From positions 1 through 64,000 of the forward strand of contig CAZHAK010000006.1 in the NCBI GenBank assembly GCA_964530625.1: DNA of 64,000 nucleotides. Direction: 5' to 3'. The translations under genes were made by a program, and so were the position numbers. The stretch comes from JABWCQ01 sp964530625 (GTDB lineage: Bacteria > Electryoneota > RPQS01). Below the pieces are notes generated by a model. It did no database searches. It was not told the origin of the DNA and saw only the letters and a program-made list of their open reading frames with translations. Within the stretch, counting starts at the first letter, position 1. Every line of letters starts with the position of its first letter. Below are positions 1 to 7,387 of the stretch, piece by piece.

Positions 1-82
1 GAGAGTGGCGGAATTGGCAGACGCGCCAGATTTAGGTTCTGGTATCCGGAAGGATGTGGGGGTTCGAGTCCCCCCTTTCGCA
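1..82 (+). tRNA. tRNA-Leu (anticodon TAG), 5' end cut off by the window
   Basis: The D-loop, anticodon stem with loop TTTAGGT, long variable arm and T-arm (GGGGG TTCGAGT CCCCC) are all visible. The acceptor 3' strand CTTTCGC pairs with GCGAGAG, of which only the last five bases fall in the window, so two 5' bases are missing. The discriminator is A82. CCA is not encoded. The long variable arm and UAG anticodon fit leucine. It lies 18 bases upstream of tig and may share its transcript. Confidence 0.95.
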
Positions 83-100
83 CGAGTTTCTTCGGAGGAA

Positions 101-1417
101 ATGTTGGATATAACTGTAGAAAATAATAAACTTAACGATGTTCAGGTGGAGCTGAAGGTGGCTGTCCCTGCGGATTTCATGAAGGAGGAGCTGGATCGTA
201 ATCTGGCCGCCGTCGTGTCGCAGGCGAAGCTACCCGGCTTCAGACCCGGCAAAGTTCCTAAGAACGTGCTGGTTCAAAAGTTTGGCCCTGCTGTGACTGA
301 AGAAACCGTCCAGCAAGTCCTGCAGGATGCCTATCGCTCGGCACTCGATCAGCAGAAGCTATACCCTGTTTCGCCGGGCGAAATGAGTGAAATCAGCTTC
401 GAACCGGGACAACCGTTGACTTTCAAGGTAGTAATTGAGGTGTTGCCCGATATTCCACTTCCTGAATTGTCCGAGGTCGAAGTCGAGTTAAAAGAGCCAC
501 GAGCCGCCGATGAGGACGTGGATACCGCCGTTGACAGCTTACGCGAGTCGCAGGCAGTGTTAGTCCCCTCTGAGAATCCGATTGATCTGCACTCCGTCAT
601 TACTTTCGACATGCAGGAACTTGACGAGACGGGCGTTCCCATCGTTGGGCGGGTGCAAAGAGATGTCACGATTGATATGAGCCGGCAGCAGTTTGGCGAG
701 GAGTTTGCATCTAAAGTCGTTGGAATCGCCTGTGATTCAACCGCGAACGTTGTCTTCAAACGGCCTGATGACAATAGTGTTAAGCCTCTTCACGCGCAAT
801 TGACGATTCGCAATGTCCAGCAAAAAGAGTTGCCTGAGTTGGATGACGAGTTCGCCAAGTCGGTCAACCCCAATTTGGAATCTCTTGAAGATCTGCGCCG
901 CGACATGCGCAAGTATATCGAGGCTCGCGCAGGTCACTCTGCTAGACAGCAGATGTTTCGAGAACTTGCCGATGAATTGATGAAGCGCTCGGACTACAAA
1001 GTCCCGCCGCGCATGCTCGAAAACTATCTCGACCGCATGGCCGAAGAAGCCGCGCAGAGTTCAAAGAGCAAACCCGATCCGGATGCGCAAAAGAAATTCC
1101 GAGAAGATTACCGGCCTTCCGCGACGTGGACACTGCGCTGGTATCTCTTGCGCAATAAACTTATCCAGAACTACGACCTTCGAACGACGGAAGAAGAGAT
1201 GGATCATGAGCTAGCCACTCTGGCGACGCTTGAAGACGAAATGCTGGAAGATTTTCGCAAGCGTCTGACTCCCGAACAATTACAGCAAGTCAGCGATGAC
1301 CTGCAAGAACGAAAAGTCTTGACTTTTTTGGAGAACAACGTCAAGTTGACCCGCGTGCCGATCAATCTCGCCGAGTTCGAGGGCCGCGCCGCTCCTTCCA
1401 AGATCATTGTCGCCTAA
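101..1417 (+). CDS. tig: Trigger factor (ribosome-associated chaperone and peptidyl-prolyl isomerase)
   Basis: This 438-residue protein has the trigger factor layout: an N-terminal ribosome-binding domain with the signature GFRPGKVP near residue 50, a central FKBP-like isomerase domain, and a long helical C-terminal chaperone domain. Family knowledge: it binds ribosomal protein uL23 at the exit tunnel and shields nascent chains. The open frame continues upstream through the tRNA, which cannot be coding. ATG 101 follows GGAGG (94-98) by only two bases, so TTG 104, which has better spacing and removes one residue, is a possible true start. The gene heads the conserved tig-clpP-clpX order, with five bases to clpP. 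Confidence 0.96.
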   Translation: MLDITVENNKLNDVQVELKVAVPADFMKEELDRNLAAVVSQAKLPGFRPGKVPKNVLVQKFGPAVTEETVQQVLQDAYRSALDQQKLYPVSPGEMSEISFEPGQPLTFKVVIEVLPDIPLPELSEVEVELKEPRAADEDVDTAVDSLRESQAVLVPSENPIDLHSVITFDMQELDETGVPIVGRVQRDVTIDMSRQQFGEEFASKVVGIACDSTANVVFKRPDDNSVKPLHAQLTIRNVQQKELPELDDEFAKSVNPNLESLEDLRRDMRKYIEARAGHSARQQMFRELADELMKRSDYKVPPRMLENYLDRMAEEAAQSSKSKPDPDAQKKFREDYRPSATWTLRWYLLRNKLIQNYDLRTTEEEMDHELATLATLEDEMLEDFRKRLTPEQLQQVSDDLQERKVLTFLENNVKLTRVPINLAEFEGRAAPSKIIVA

Positions 1418-1422
1418 TCAAG

Positions 1423-2052
1423 ATGTCTGAAACAGGAGATAAACATTCCATGGCTTTAGTCCCCATGGTCGTCGAGCAGACGGGCCGCGGTGAACGCGCG
1501 TTCGATATCTATTCCCGACTGCTCAAAGAACGCATCATCATTGTCAGTACGCCCATAGATGACCACATCGCAAGTCTGGTCGTTGCGCAGTTGATTTTTC
1601 TTGCCGCTGAAGATCCCGACAAGGACATCAGCTTGTACATGAACAGTCCCGGCGGTGTCGTAACGGCGGGTCTGGCGATTTACGACACGATGCAGCATAT
1701 TAAGCCGGATGTCGCGACCATTTGCATCGGGCAAGCGGCCTCGATGGGCGCGTTTCTGCTCGCGGCGGGTGCGCATGGAAAACGCAGCATTCTGCCCAAC
1801 GCGCGAGTGATGATTCATCAGCCGCTCGGCGGCGCGCAGGGACAGGCCTCCGATATTGACATCATGGCCAAAGAAATTCTGAGTATGCGCGACCGCTTGA
1901 ACAAGCTGCTTGCTCATCATACGGGAAAACCGCTTGAGAAAATCGAACAGGACACCGATCGCAATTACTTCATGTCCGCGCAGGAAGCCAAGGATTACGG
2001 CATCGTGGATGAAATCATTTTTCCAAGACCTAAGGAAACAAGTAAAGCATGA
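1423..2052 (+). CDS. clpP: ATP-dependent Clp protease proteolytic subunit ClpP, with Asn at the catalytic Asp position
   Basis: This is a 209-residue serine protease of the Clp family, which forms a tetradecameric barrel fed by ClpX or ClpA. The nucleophile Ser107 lies in GQAASMGAF and the general base His132 in MIHQPLGG, 25 residues apart as in E. coli ClpP. The third triad residue should be the Asp of the usual DTxRD motif, but here the motif reads DTDRNYF, so Asn181 replaces it. Two starts are possible: ATG 1423, which leaves a ten-residue propeptide-like leader, and ATG 1450 (MALVPM), which follows AGGAG (1434-1438) by eleven bases. The stop overlaps the clpX start (ATGA), implying coupled translation with its unfoldase partner. 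Confidence 0.95.
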   Translation: MSETGDKHSMALVPMVVEQTGRGERAFDIYSRLLKERIIIVSTPIDDHIASLVVAQLIFLAAEDPDKDISLYMNSPGGVVTAGLAIYDTMQHIKPDVATICIGQAASMGAFLLAAGAHGKRSILPNARVMIHQPLGGAQGQASDIDIMAKEILSMRDRLNKLLAHHTGKPLEKIEQDTDRNYFMSAQEAKDYGIVDEIIFPRPKETSKA

Positions 2053-3293
2053 CTGATGTGACGGAGCAACGGCTGGAGCAAGTCTGCTCGTTTTGCGGCA
2101 GAGGCGAAAATCAGGTTGCCACTCTGATCAAGCATCAGGACGGCATCGCAATTTGTGACGTCTGCGTCGAACATGCGCACCAGATCGTCGCCATGTCGCG
2201 CGCGGGCCGCAAGAGCATTAACCTGTCCGAGTTTCCGACACCCAAAGAAATGAAGCGCAAGCTCGATGAATACATCATCGGGCAGGACGACGCCAAGCGA
2301 AAAATCTCTGTCGCTGTTTACAATCATTACAAGCGCATTGCCAGCGCCGATCAGACGTCCGACGTCGAAATCGAAAAGTCGAATATTCTATTGATCGGGC
2401 CGACGGGAACAGGGAAGACGCTGCTGGCGCAAACGATGGCGCGCTTTCTTCACGTTCCGTTTGCAATCGCGGACGCCACCACGCTGACGGAAGCCGGCTA
2501 CGTTGGTGAAGACGTCGAAAACGTGCTTGTGCGGTTGCTGCAGAATTCCGATTACGATGTTTCCCGCGCCGAAATGGGCATTATCTACATTGATGAAATC
2601 GACAAGATCGCGCGCAAAGATCCGAACATGTCCATTACACGCGACGTCTCCGGTGAAGGCGTGCAGCAAGCCCTCTTGAAAATTCTCGAAGGCACGATGG
2701 CTAATCTTCCGCCGCAAGGGGGCCGCAAGCATCCCGAACAAAAGTTCATTCAAATGAACACCAAGAACATCATGTTCATTCTGGGCGGCGCATTTGAAGG
2801 TCTTGAGAAAATTGTCCGCAGTCGCGTCGCCAAATTCCCCATGGGCTTTGGAGCGGGCAACTCTGCCGAAGATAGCACGGATGAGTACGTCGTTAAGAAA
2901 GTCAGCTTCGAAGACCTGAACGCTTACGGTTTAATCCCTGAGTTGATCGGTCGTCTGCCTATCGTTTCCGTGCTTGAACCGTTATCCGACGAAGCCATGA
3001 TGCGTATTTTGCTTGAACCGCGTAATGCGTTGGTCAAACAGTATTCCCGCTTGTTTGAAATGGAAGGCGTCAAGCTGACCTTTGAAGAAGAGGCGTTGTT
3101 GGCTATCATCCGCGAAGGCCGCCGCCGCAAGACCGGAGCTCGCGCACTTCGTGCGATTGCCGAAGAAGCATTGATGGACGCGTTCTTCGAAATTCCCAGC
3201 CGCAAGGACATTGGCGAGGTCGTTATCGGCGCTGATACGGTCGTCGAAAAGAAGCCCGCGCGTTTCGTCGAGCTGAAAAAGAAGAGCGCATAG
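2049..3293 (+). CDS. clpX: ATP-dependent Clp protease ATP-binding subunit ClpX
   Basis: This 414-residue AAA+ unfoldase recognises substrates and threads them into ClpP. It has the N-terminal zinc-binding domain (CSFC and CDVC, residues about 13-41), Walker A GPTGTGKT, pore loop GYVGED, Walker B IIYIDEID and the sensor-2 arginine region RRKTGARAL near the C-terminus. The ClpP-docking loop, usually IGF, reads MGFGAG here, an accepted hydrophobic variant. The length is normal. The start overlaps the clpP stop. A strong hairpin terminator follows the stop by 26 bases and closes the tig-clpP-clpX unit. Confidence 0.98.
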   Translation: MTDVTEQRLEQVCSFCGRGENQVATLIKHQDGIAICDVCVEHAHQIVAMSRAGRKSINLSEFPTPKEMKRKLDEYIIGQDDAKRKISVAVYNHYKRIASADQTSDVEIEKSNILLIGPTGTGKTLLAQTMARFLHVPFAIADATTLTEAGYVGEDVENVLVRLLQNSDYDVSRAEMGIIYIDEIDKIARKDPNMSITRDVSGEGVQQALLKILEGTMANLPPQGGRKHPEQKFIQMNTKNIMFILGGAFEGLEKIVRSRVAKFPMGFGAGNSAEDSTDEYVVKKVSFEDLNAYGLIPELIGRLPIVSVLEPLSDEAMMRILLEPRNALVKQYSRLFEMEGVKLTFEEEALLAIIREGRRRKTGARALRAIAEEALMDAFFEIPSRKDIGEVVIGADTVVEKKPARFVELKKKSA

Positions 3294-3319
3294 CCTCTTC
3301 TCCGTTTGACTCCCTCCTC

Positions 3320-3358
3320 GGCGTGACGACATCTGTGTGTTGTCACGCCGTTTCTTTT
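3320..3358 (+). terminator. Intrinsic terminator after clpX
   Basis: A 12-bp stem (3320-3331 with 3338-3349, one G-T pair) with a six-base loop is followed by GTTTCTTTT. It ends the tig-clpP-clpX transcript but abuts the start codon of the next gene at 3359, leaving no room for a separate promoter and leader between them. Confidence 0.85.
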
Positions 3359-5158
3359 ATGCGTATTCAACTCCTCGTTATTACTTTAGTCTGTGCAAGC
3401 CCACTGCTTGTGAAAGCGGCGGTGCCGTTGCCTCCGCCGGCGGATGCTGCGCGCGACTCTGCTGCGCTCAGATGGGAGGAGGGTGCGGAGTTGACACGAT
3501 GGCTCGGCACGGCGCGCTTTGACGTGATGGCTCCGTCGCGTGTTCGCACTTATCTCAAAGCGGATTGGATCACGGGGCTGTCGCGCGGATTTTCTTCTGA
3601 GGGGCGGGAGCGCCATGACGCGCGTTGGAGCGCTTCGGCGCAGCGCAACTTCTCGTCCCGCTACGGACTGTGGGGAGCAGCAAGTGGTCAACATTACGTT
3701 GACAGACCGCGCAACAGTTCTCAGCGCTTTGCGCAGGAGAATCGTTCGCAACTCGTTCGCGCAGGCTTGGGCCCCGCTATTCGCTGGAATCGCGCATTAA
3801 AATCGTCGCACAGTATTGGACTCGTCGCCGATTCGCGCGAACAGCAAACTCAATCCGGATTGGGCACGTGGAATCAAGGTGAGTTTGATTTTACCGCCTC
3901 GCCCCAAGTTCATCACGAGGCGGAAGTAAAGCTCCACTACGAGTCGCCCGGTGACAGAGATGGCAGCGACACAGGATTGCTTTACAGACTTAAACAAGAC
4001 TATGGCGCGGCAGCAAATCACGCTGATGTCTCGATGGGTTGGATTCGCAGGGAAGTTCTGCTGACGCCCGAGATTCCGCCACAAGTGCGTGAAGAACGGT
4101 TACTACGCATTTCCGACAATCTCGACTACGAGATCGCAGAGGGCGCGATGCTGCGCGGCAGAGGCAATCTGCGCTATCAGGATACGCGCCTTGACGACCG
4201 ACGCGGCGGCAGTTCAAGATTAGAAGAATTGGAATCAGGTCTGAACACGGAATTGCTGTTAAGCCATGGCCAGCACACAGGCTCCATTTCAGTAGGTGTC
4301 CAGAATGCGACGCAAACTGTGCGCGGAGAAATTTTGAGCGGACAGAAAACCGAACTCGCGGTTAAGGGTGGCACAAAACTGAACAGGACGACTCTGCGCG
4401 GGCGCGCGGCGTTCAGCAAATATACACTGGATACCCGTTCTGAACAGAATTTCGATGATCGAGATGAGTTGCAGTGGCGTTTTGATATTGGTGTCGGCTC
4501 GCCAATTACTCCGAATTTGCGCGCTGAGGCTCAAGCCTTGATTGATCTGAATCATCTTGTGTATATCTTTGGAAAGAACAGCGCTAACAACCGCTGGACG
4601 CGGCTGATTCTCTTATCCACTCGGCTCGTGCATCGGCCCAATAGTGCGGTTGTTCACGTGCCCGATTTTCGTATCAGCGCGAACTACCAAGCCTACGACT
4701 TTGAATTGAACCCGCGGCAGGTTCGCTCAACGGTGTTCAGAAAAGTCGCGATTGGAGACAGTGTCGGCTGGCAATTTCTGGACAAGTGGGCGCTAGGGTT
4801 TCGCGGCGACATTTCCCGCGAAGAATTGGGACGGCTTTTTTGGGAACCGTTTGAAGCCGAGCGCAGTGATCAAACCGACGTCGTGTCCACGTCGTTTCAT
4901 GTTATTCGCACACTGACCGCGACATCTTCAGCTGGTCTCGGCGCTGCCTACAGTAGGCGCAAGGGCGATCGCTTCGAAGCCAAAGGATCTCCCCGTCGTG
5001 TGCTTGATATTGAATCGTGGGGACCGATTGCGCGACTACAGTGGCTGACAGAATCATGGTTTGTGCAAAGCAGCGGTCAATGGGTCTTGCAATCAGAACT
5101 AGGAAGAGGGCATCGAGATTTCATTTCCGGTTCACTCACGGCAGGCAGAACATGGTAA
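3359..5158 (+). CDS. Probable outer-membrane beta-barrel protein of unknown function
   Basis: This 599-residue protein has a classic signal peptide (MRIQLLVITLVCASPLLVKA, cleavage about residue 20). The rest is a long run of alternating polar and hydrophobic residues with many Arg, Ser and aromatic residues and no recognisable enzyme motif. It ends in Trp, as outer-membrane barrels often do for BamA recognition. ATG 3359 was chosen because the signal peptide starts there; the frame is open from 3323, but that part is the clpX terminator hairpin. I see no Shine-Dalgarno sequence. Its stop overlaps the rsmE start by seven bases. The barrel assignment is inference from pattern, and the family is not recognised. 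Confidence 0.7.
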   Translation: MRIQLLVITLVCASPLLVKAAVPLPPPADAARDSAALRWEEGAELTRWLGTARFDVMAPSRVRTYLKADWITGLSRGFSSEGRERHDARWSASAQRNFSSRYGLWGAASGQHYVDRPRNSSQRFAQENRSQLVRAGLGPAIRWNRALKSSHSIGLVADSREQQTQSGLGTWNQGEFDFTASPQVHHEAEVKLHYESPGDRDGSDTGLLYRLKQDYGAAANHADVSMGWIRREVLLTPEIPPQVREERLLRISDNLDYEIAEGAMLRGRGNLRYQDTRLDDRRGGSSRLEELESGLNTELLLSHGQHTGSISVGVQNATQTVRGEILSGQKTELAVKGGTKLNRTTLRGRAAFSKYTLDTRSEQNFDDRDELQWRFDIGVGSPITPNLRAEAQALIDLNHLVYIFGKNSANNRWTRLILLSTRLVHRPNSAVVHVPDFRISANYQAYDFELNPRQVRSTVFRKVAIGDSVGWQFLDKWALGFRGDISREELGRLFWEPFEAERSDQTDVVSTSFHVIRTLTATSSAGLGAAYSRRKGDRFEAKGSPRRVLDIESWGPIARLQWLTESWFVQSSGQWVLQSELGRGHRDFISGSLTAGRTW

Positions 5159-5868
5159 CCCAAAAGCATGGCGAGTTCGTCTATGTCGGCGAGGCGCACA
5201 AAGAAGGCGACGTGATTTCAATCTCGGAGTCGGAATCACATCACCTGACCCGCGTGAGACGAACCAGAGTAGGGGAGGAGGTGATGGCCACCGACGGACG
5301 CGGCATGGTCTATCGAGCGTCTTTGTGTGAAGTGAACAAACTGCAAGTCCTTGAGTCGCTGCCGGAGTTCGGTGAATGCAAAATTGACCTGACTCTTGCC
5401 TGTGGAAACTTGCAGGGTGATACGGCTCGTGATGTCGTGTCCGCCGCCGTTCAACTCGGCGTCCGCGAATTGTGCTGGGTCAGAATGTCAAGAAGTCAGG
5501 AAAACTATTCACAGAACAAGCTGGAAAGATTACAGCGCGTCGCGATTCAAGCCACCAAGCAAACCGGCAGAGCAAGGTTGTTGAATCTACAAACTGCGGA
5601 CAGTCTGAAACAATTGATCGCGACTAAGCCTGAAACTGTCTTCTGGGCCGCACATCCGGAGTCTATGGCAATTTCAATGCAACGCGAGGAAAGTGCGCAA
5701 CAGAGTCATTGTCTGATTGTCGGCCCGGAGGGTGGATTCGATTCTGTGGAACTTGAGCTGCTTGGCAAGGCGGCAAAGGTTGTAAGGCTGGGTCAGCGCA
5801 GACTGCGCAGTGAAACAGCGGTGATTTCAGGACTGACTTACCTGCTGAACGAATTCAACGAACTCTGA
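5152..5868 (+). CDS. rsmE: 16S rRNA (uracil-1498-N3)-methyltransferase, RsmE family
   Basis: This 238-residue SPOUT-class methyltransferase modifies U1498 of 16S rRNA using S-adenosylmethionine. It has the N-terminal PUA-like domain with the SESESHHLTRVRR segment, then the knotted catalytic domain with VGPEGGF and LGQRRLRSETA, the two AdoMet-binding signatures of the family. ATG 5152 (MVTQKHGEF) overlaps the upstream stop. The frame is open further upstream, but that part overlaps the barrel gene and lacks family similarity. A bidirectional terminator follows directly. Confidence 0.95.
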   Translation: MVTQKHGEFVYVGEAHKEGDVISISESESHHLTRVRRTRVGEEVMATDGRGMVYRASLCEVNKLQVLESLPEFGECKIDLTLACGNLQGDTARDVVSAAVQLGVRELCWVRMSRSQENYSQNKLERLQRVAIQATKQTGRARLLNLQTADSLKQLIATKPETVFWAAHPESMAISMQREESAQQSHCLIVGPEGGFDSVELELLGKAAKVVRLGQRRLRSETAVISGLTYLLNEFNEL

Positions 5869-5883
5869 CGCGGTGATGCCACT

Positions 5884-5924
5884 AATGTAAAAAGGCCAAA
5901 CGAAACGATTGGCCATTTTACATT
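5884..5924. terminator. Bidirectional terminator between convergent genes
   Basis: The arms AATGTAAAAAGGCCAA (5884-5899) and TTGGCCATTTTACATT (5909-5924) form a long near-perfect hairpin, with A-rich and T-rich sides that serve both strands. It ends rsmE from the left. The last codon of the small minus-strand gene lies inside its right arm. Confidence 0.88.
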
Positions 5925-6112
5925 GTTCCCGTTATCCGCTCTGCAATGGTTCGCAGCACCTGACTTGAGTCATAATAACCCGCCCGAATCCGCTCGCCAA
6001 TCTCTCTGAACAGCGCACCGTCTTTACGGCGGTTAAGAGGAGTGAAGCTGCGCCTCGCATGATGCTCGGCGCGATAGTCAGAAATTGGTTGCGGTTTCTT
6101 GTGATCAGTCAT
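5918..6112 (-). CDS. Small basic protein, possibly FlgM-like
   Basis: This is a 64-residue protein. Its C-terminal half (LFREIGERIRAGYYDSSQVLRTIAERI) resembles the helix-turn-helix-like tail of FlgM-type anti-sigma factors, where a RIxxGxYD segment is followed by a short helix. I am not certain of this. ATG 6112 follows AAAGGA by about ten bases. A GTG at 6184, which would overlap the upstream HD-GYP stop as GTGA, would add 24 mostly hydrophobic residues and is an alternative. The gene is probably co-transcribed with the HD-GYP gene and ends in the shared terminator. No flagellar genes lie nearby, so an anti-sigma role is only a guess. Confidence 0.6.
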   Translation of the reverse strand: MTDHKKPQPISDYRAEHHARRSFTPLNRRKDGALFREIGERIRAGYYDSSQVLRTIAERITGTM

Positions 6113-6180
6113 ACGGTGCGTGTCCTTTACCAGAAGTATCGGCGCAAACACCGTGAACTTGACGAACTGTATCGAGCCGG

Positions 6181-7179
6181 TCACTTATTCTCTTGGGGAC
6201 CGAGCAAGGGTATCAATTGTTTCAGCAGACCCATGTCAATCTCATCGTACATCTTGTCCTGCATAAGGCTTAGCGCTTCGACCCCATGCAGAGCTGGCTT
6301 GTAAACACGATGGGATGTTAGAGCGTCATAAATATCAATGATAGTACAAATGCGGGTCTCCAGAGATATTTTCTCTGGAGGCAGCCTCCTCGGATAGCCG
6401 CGGGCGTTCAATTTCTCGTGATGTGAGTAGATAATTTCCATTGCAACATCGCTGATCTCGGTGTGAGGACGCATCAATGCAACCCCGTGCTCAGGGTGCT
6501 TCTCAATCTCGCGAATCTCCGATGGCGACAAGACTCCTGACTTACGCAGTATCTGGCTGGGTACGCGGCATTTGCCGACGTCATGCAACAGGTAGCCCAT
6601 CGCCGCACTCTTAACGTGAGACTGGTCGCTGTTGACCGCCAAAAGCAGCGCCGTCCCAAGCGTGGCGACATGCACGGCATGAGTGTAGAGAGAATAGTCG
6701 AGCGAAAACGTTGCTGCCATCGCATGAAGTAGGGCCGGGTCCGCGCTGATGGCGTCAACCGTGTGCTCAACGATGGTGCGATTAGTTTTGATTAGGACAG
6801 GTGACTCGGGCCGCGAGAAGGTCGCGTGAACAAGCGAGGTGGTAGTCCTATACAAGATCGCTGACTTTTCCTGCGGTGAGGCGAGCTCAGATCGCAACAC
6901 GTCTCCCAATGTCCGATCTACAAAAGTGAAATAGAGTCCCGCGTCGTCGTCCACGATGTACAGAAACTGTACGCCCCGTTCAATCAACTCCCGCCGCTTG
7001 CCTTCCGTCAAATCGAGGTCGGCTGATTTGTAAAGCACATAACGCTGACCCGTGCGGGTCGGCACTCCCAAATACAAATCAAAGTGAGCCCCTCGCCCGG
7101 CGTGAAGCGTCGCCAGAGGGGCCGGGTGGTAGATTCGGTTATCTACCTGGGATTCTGTGATTAGAAGTGAGTGTGCCAT
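6181..7179 (-). CDS. HD-GYP domain protein, probable cyclic-di-GMP phosphodiesterase
   Basis: This 332-residue cytoplasmic protein has an N-terminal region of about 120 residues without a clear family, then an HD-GYP domain. The metal ligands are visible: HD at 199-200 (LLHDVGK), His228 (EKHPEHG), the His pair 253-254, GYP at 261-263 and Asp282 in DIYDALTS. These residues normally bind two or three metals and hydrolyse cyclic di-GMP to pGpG or GMP. The N-terminal region could be a sensory domain. A minus-strand TATATT lies at 7226-7231 but has no good -35 partner, so the promoter is uncertain. The small FlgM-like gene follows. Confidence 0.9.
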   Translation of the reverse strand: MAHSLLITESQVDNRIYHPAPLATLHAGRGAHFDLYLGVPTRTGQRYVLYKSADLDLTEGKRRELIERGVQFLYIVDDDAGLYFTFVDRTLGDVLRSELASPQEKSAILYRTTTSLVHATFSRPESPVLIKTNRTIVEHTVDAISADPALLHAMAATFSLDYSLYTHAVHVATLGTALLLAVNSDQSHVKSAAMGYLLHDVGKCRVPSQILRKSGVLSPSEIREIEKHPEHGVALMRPHTEISDVAMEIIYSHHEKLNARGYPRRLPPEKISLETRICTIIDIYDALTSHRVYKPALHGVEALSLMQDKMYDEIDMGLLKQLIPLLGPQENK

Positions 7180-7233
7180 TTGCGCATAAGAGTGACCCCG
7201 TAGGCTTGCGCAAAGCGTGTGCCCTAATATAAC

Positions 7234-7262
7234 AAACCCGAAGCAAGTTATGCTTCGGGTTT
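7234..7262 (-). terminator. Terminator after tRNA-Lys
   Basis: A 12-bp perfect stem (7234-7245 with 7251-7262; arm AAACCCGAAGCA) has a five-base loop. On the minus strand it is followed by GTTATATT. It lies just past the 3' end of the tRNA and separates it from the HD-GYP gene. Confidence 0.82.
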
Positions 7263-7267
7263 CTTCG

Positions 7268-7340
7268 TGAGAGCGCCGGGACTCGAACCCGGGACCATCG
7301 CCTTAAAAGGGCGGTGCTCTACCAACTGAGCTACGCTCTC
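7268..7340 (-). tRNA. tRNA-Lys (anticodon TTT)
   Basis: Read on the minus strand, the acceptor arms GAGAGCG and CGCTCTC pair perfectly. The D-arm is GCTCAGTTGGTAGAGC, the anticodon loop CTTTTAA has anticodon TTT, and the T-arm is CCGGG TTCGAGT CCCGG. The discriminator is A and CCA is not encoded. It lies 47 bases behind purA and is probably on the same transcript. A six-bp hairpin (7353-7367) sits between them and a terminator follows. Confidence 0.97.
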
Positions 7341-7387
7341 AACCTTGGACGGCTTGCACTCTGCAAGTCCGAGCCAAAAAAGTGTTC

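Noticed and set aside
1..100. Tig coding region extended upstream into the tRNA
   Set aside because: The frame stays open from base 5, but bases 1-82 are a complete-looking tRNA-Leu; the Shine-Dalgarno site and family alignment put the start at 101 or 104.
7353..7367. CTTGCA/TGCAAG hairpin between purA and tRNA-Lys as a terminator
   Set aside because: It is only six bp with no T-run, and the tRNA behind it has its own better terminator; it may be a processing site.
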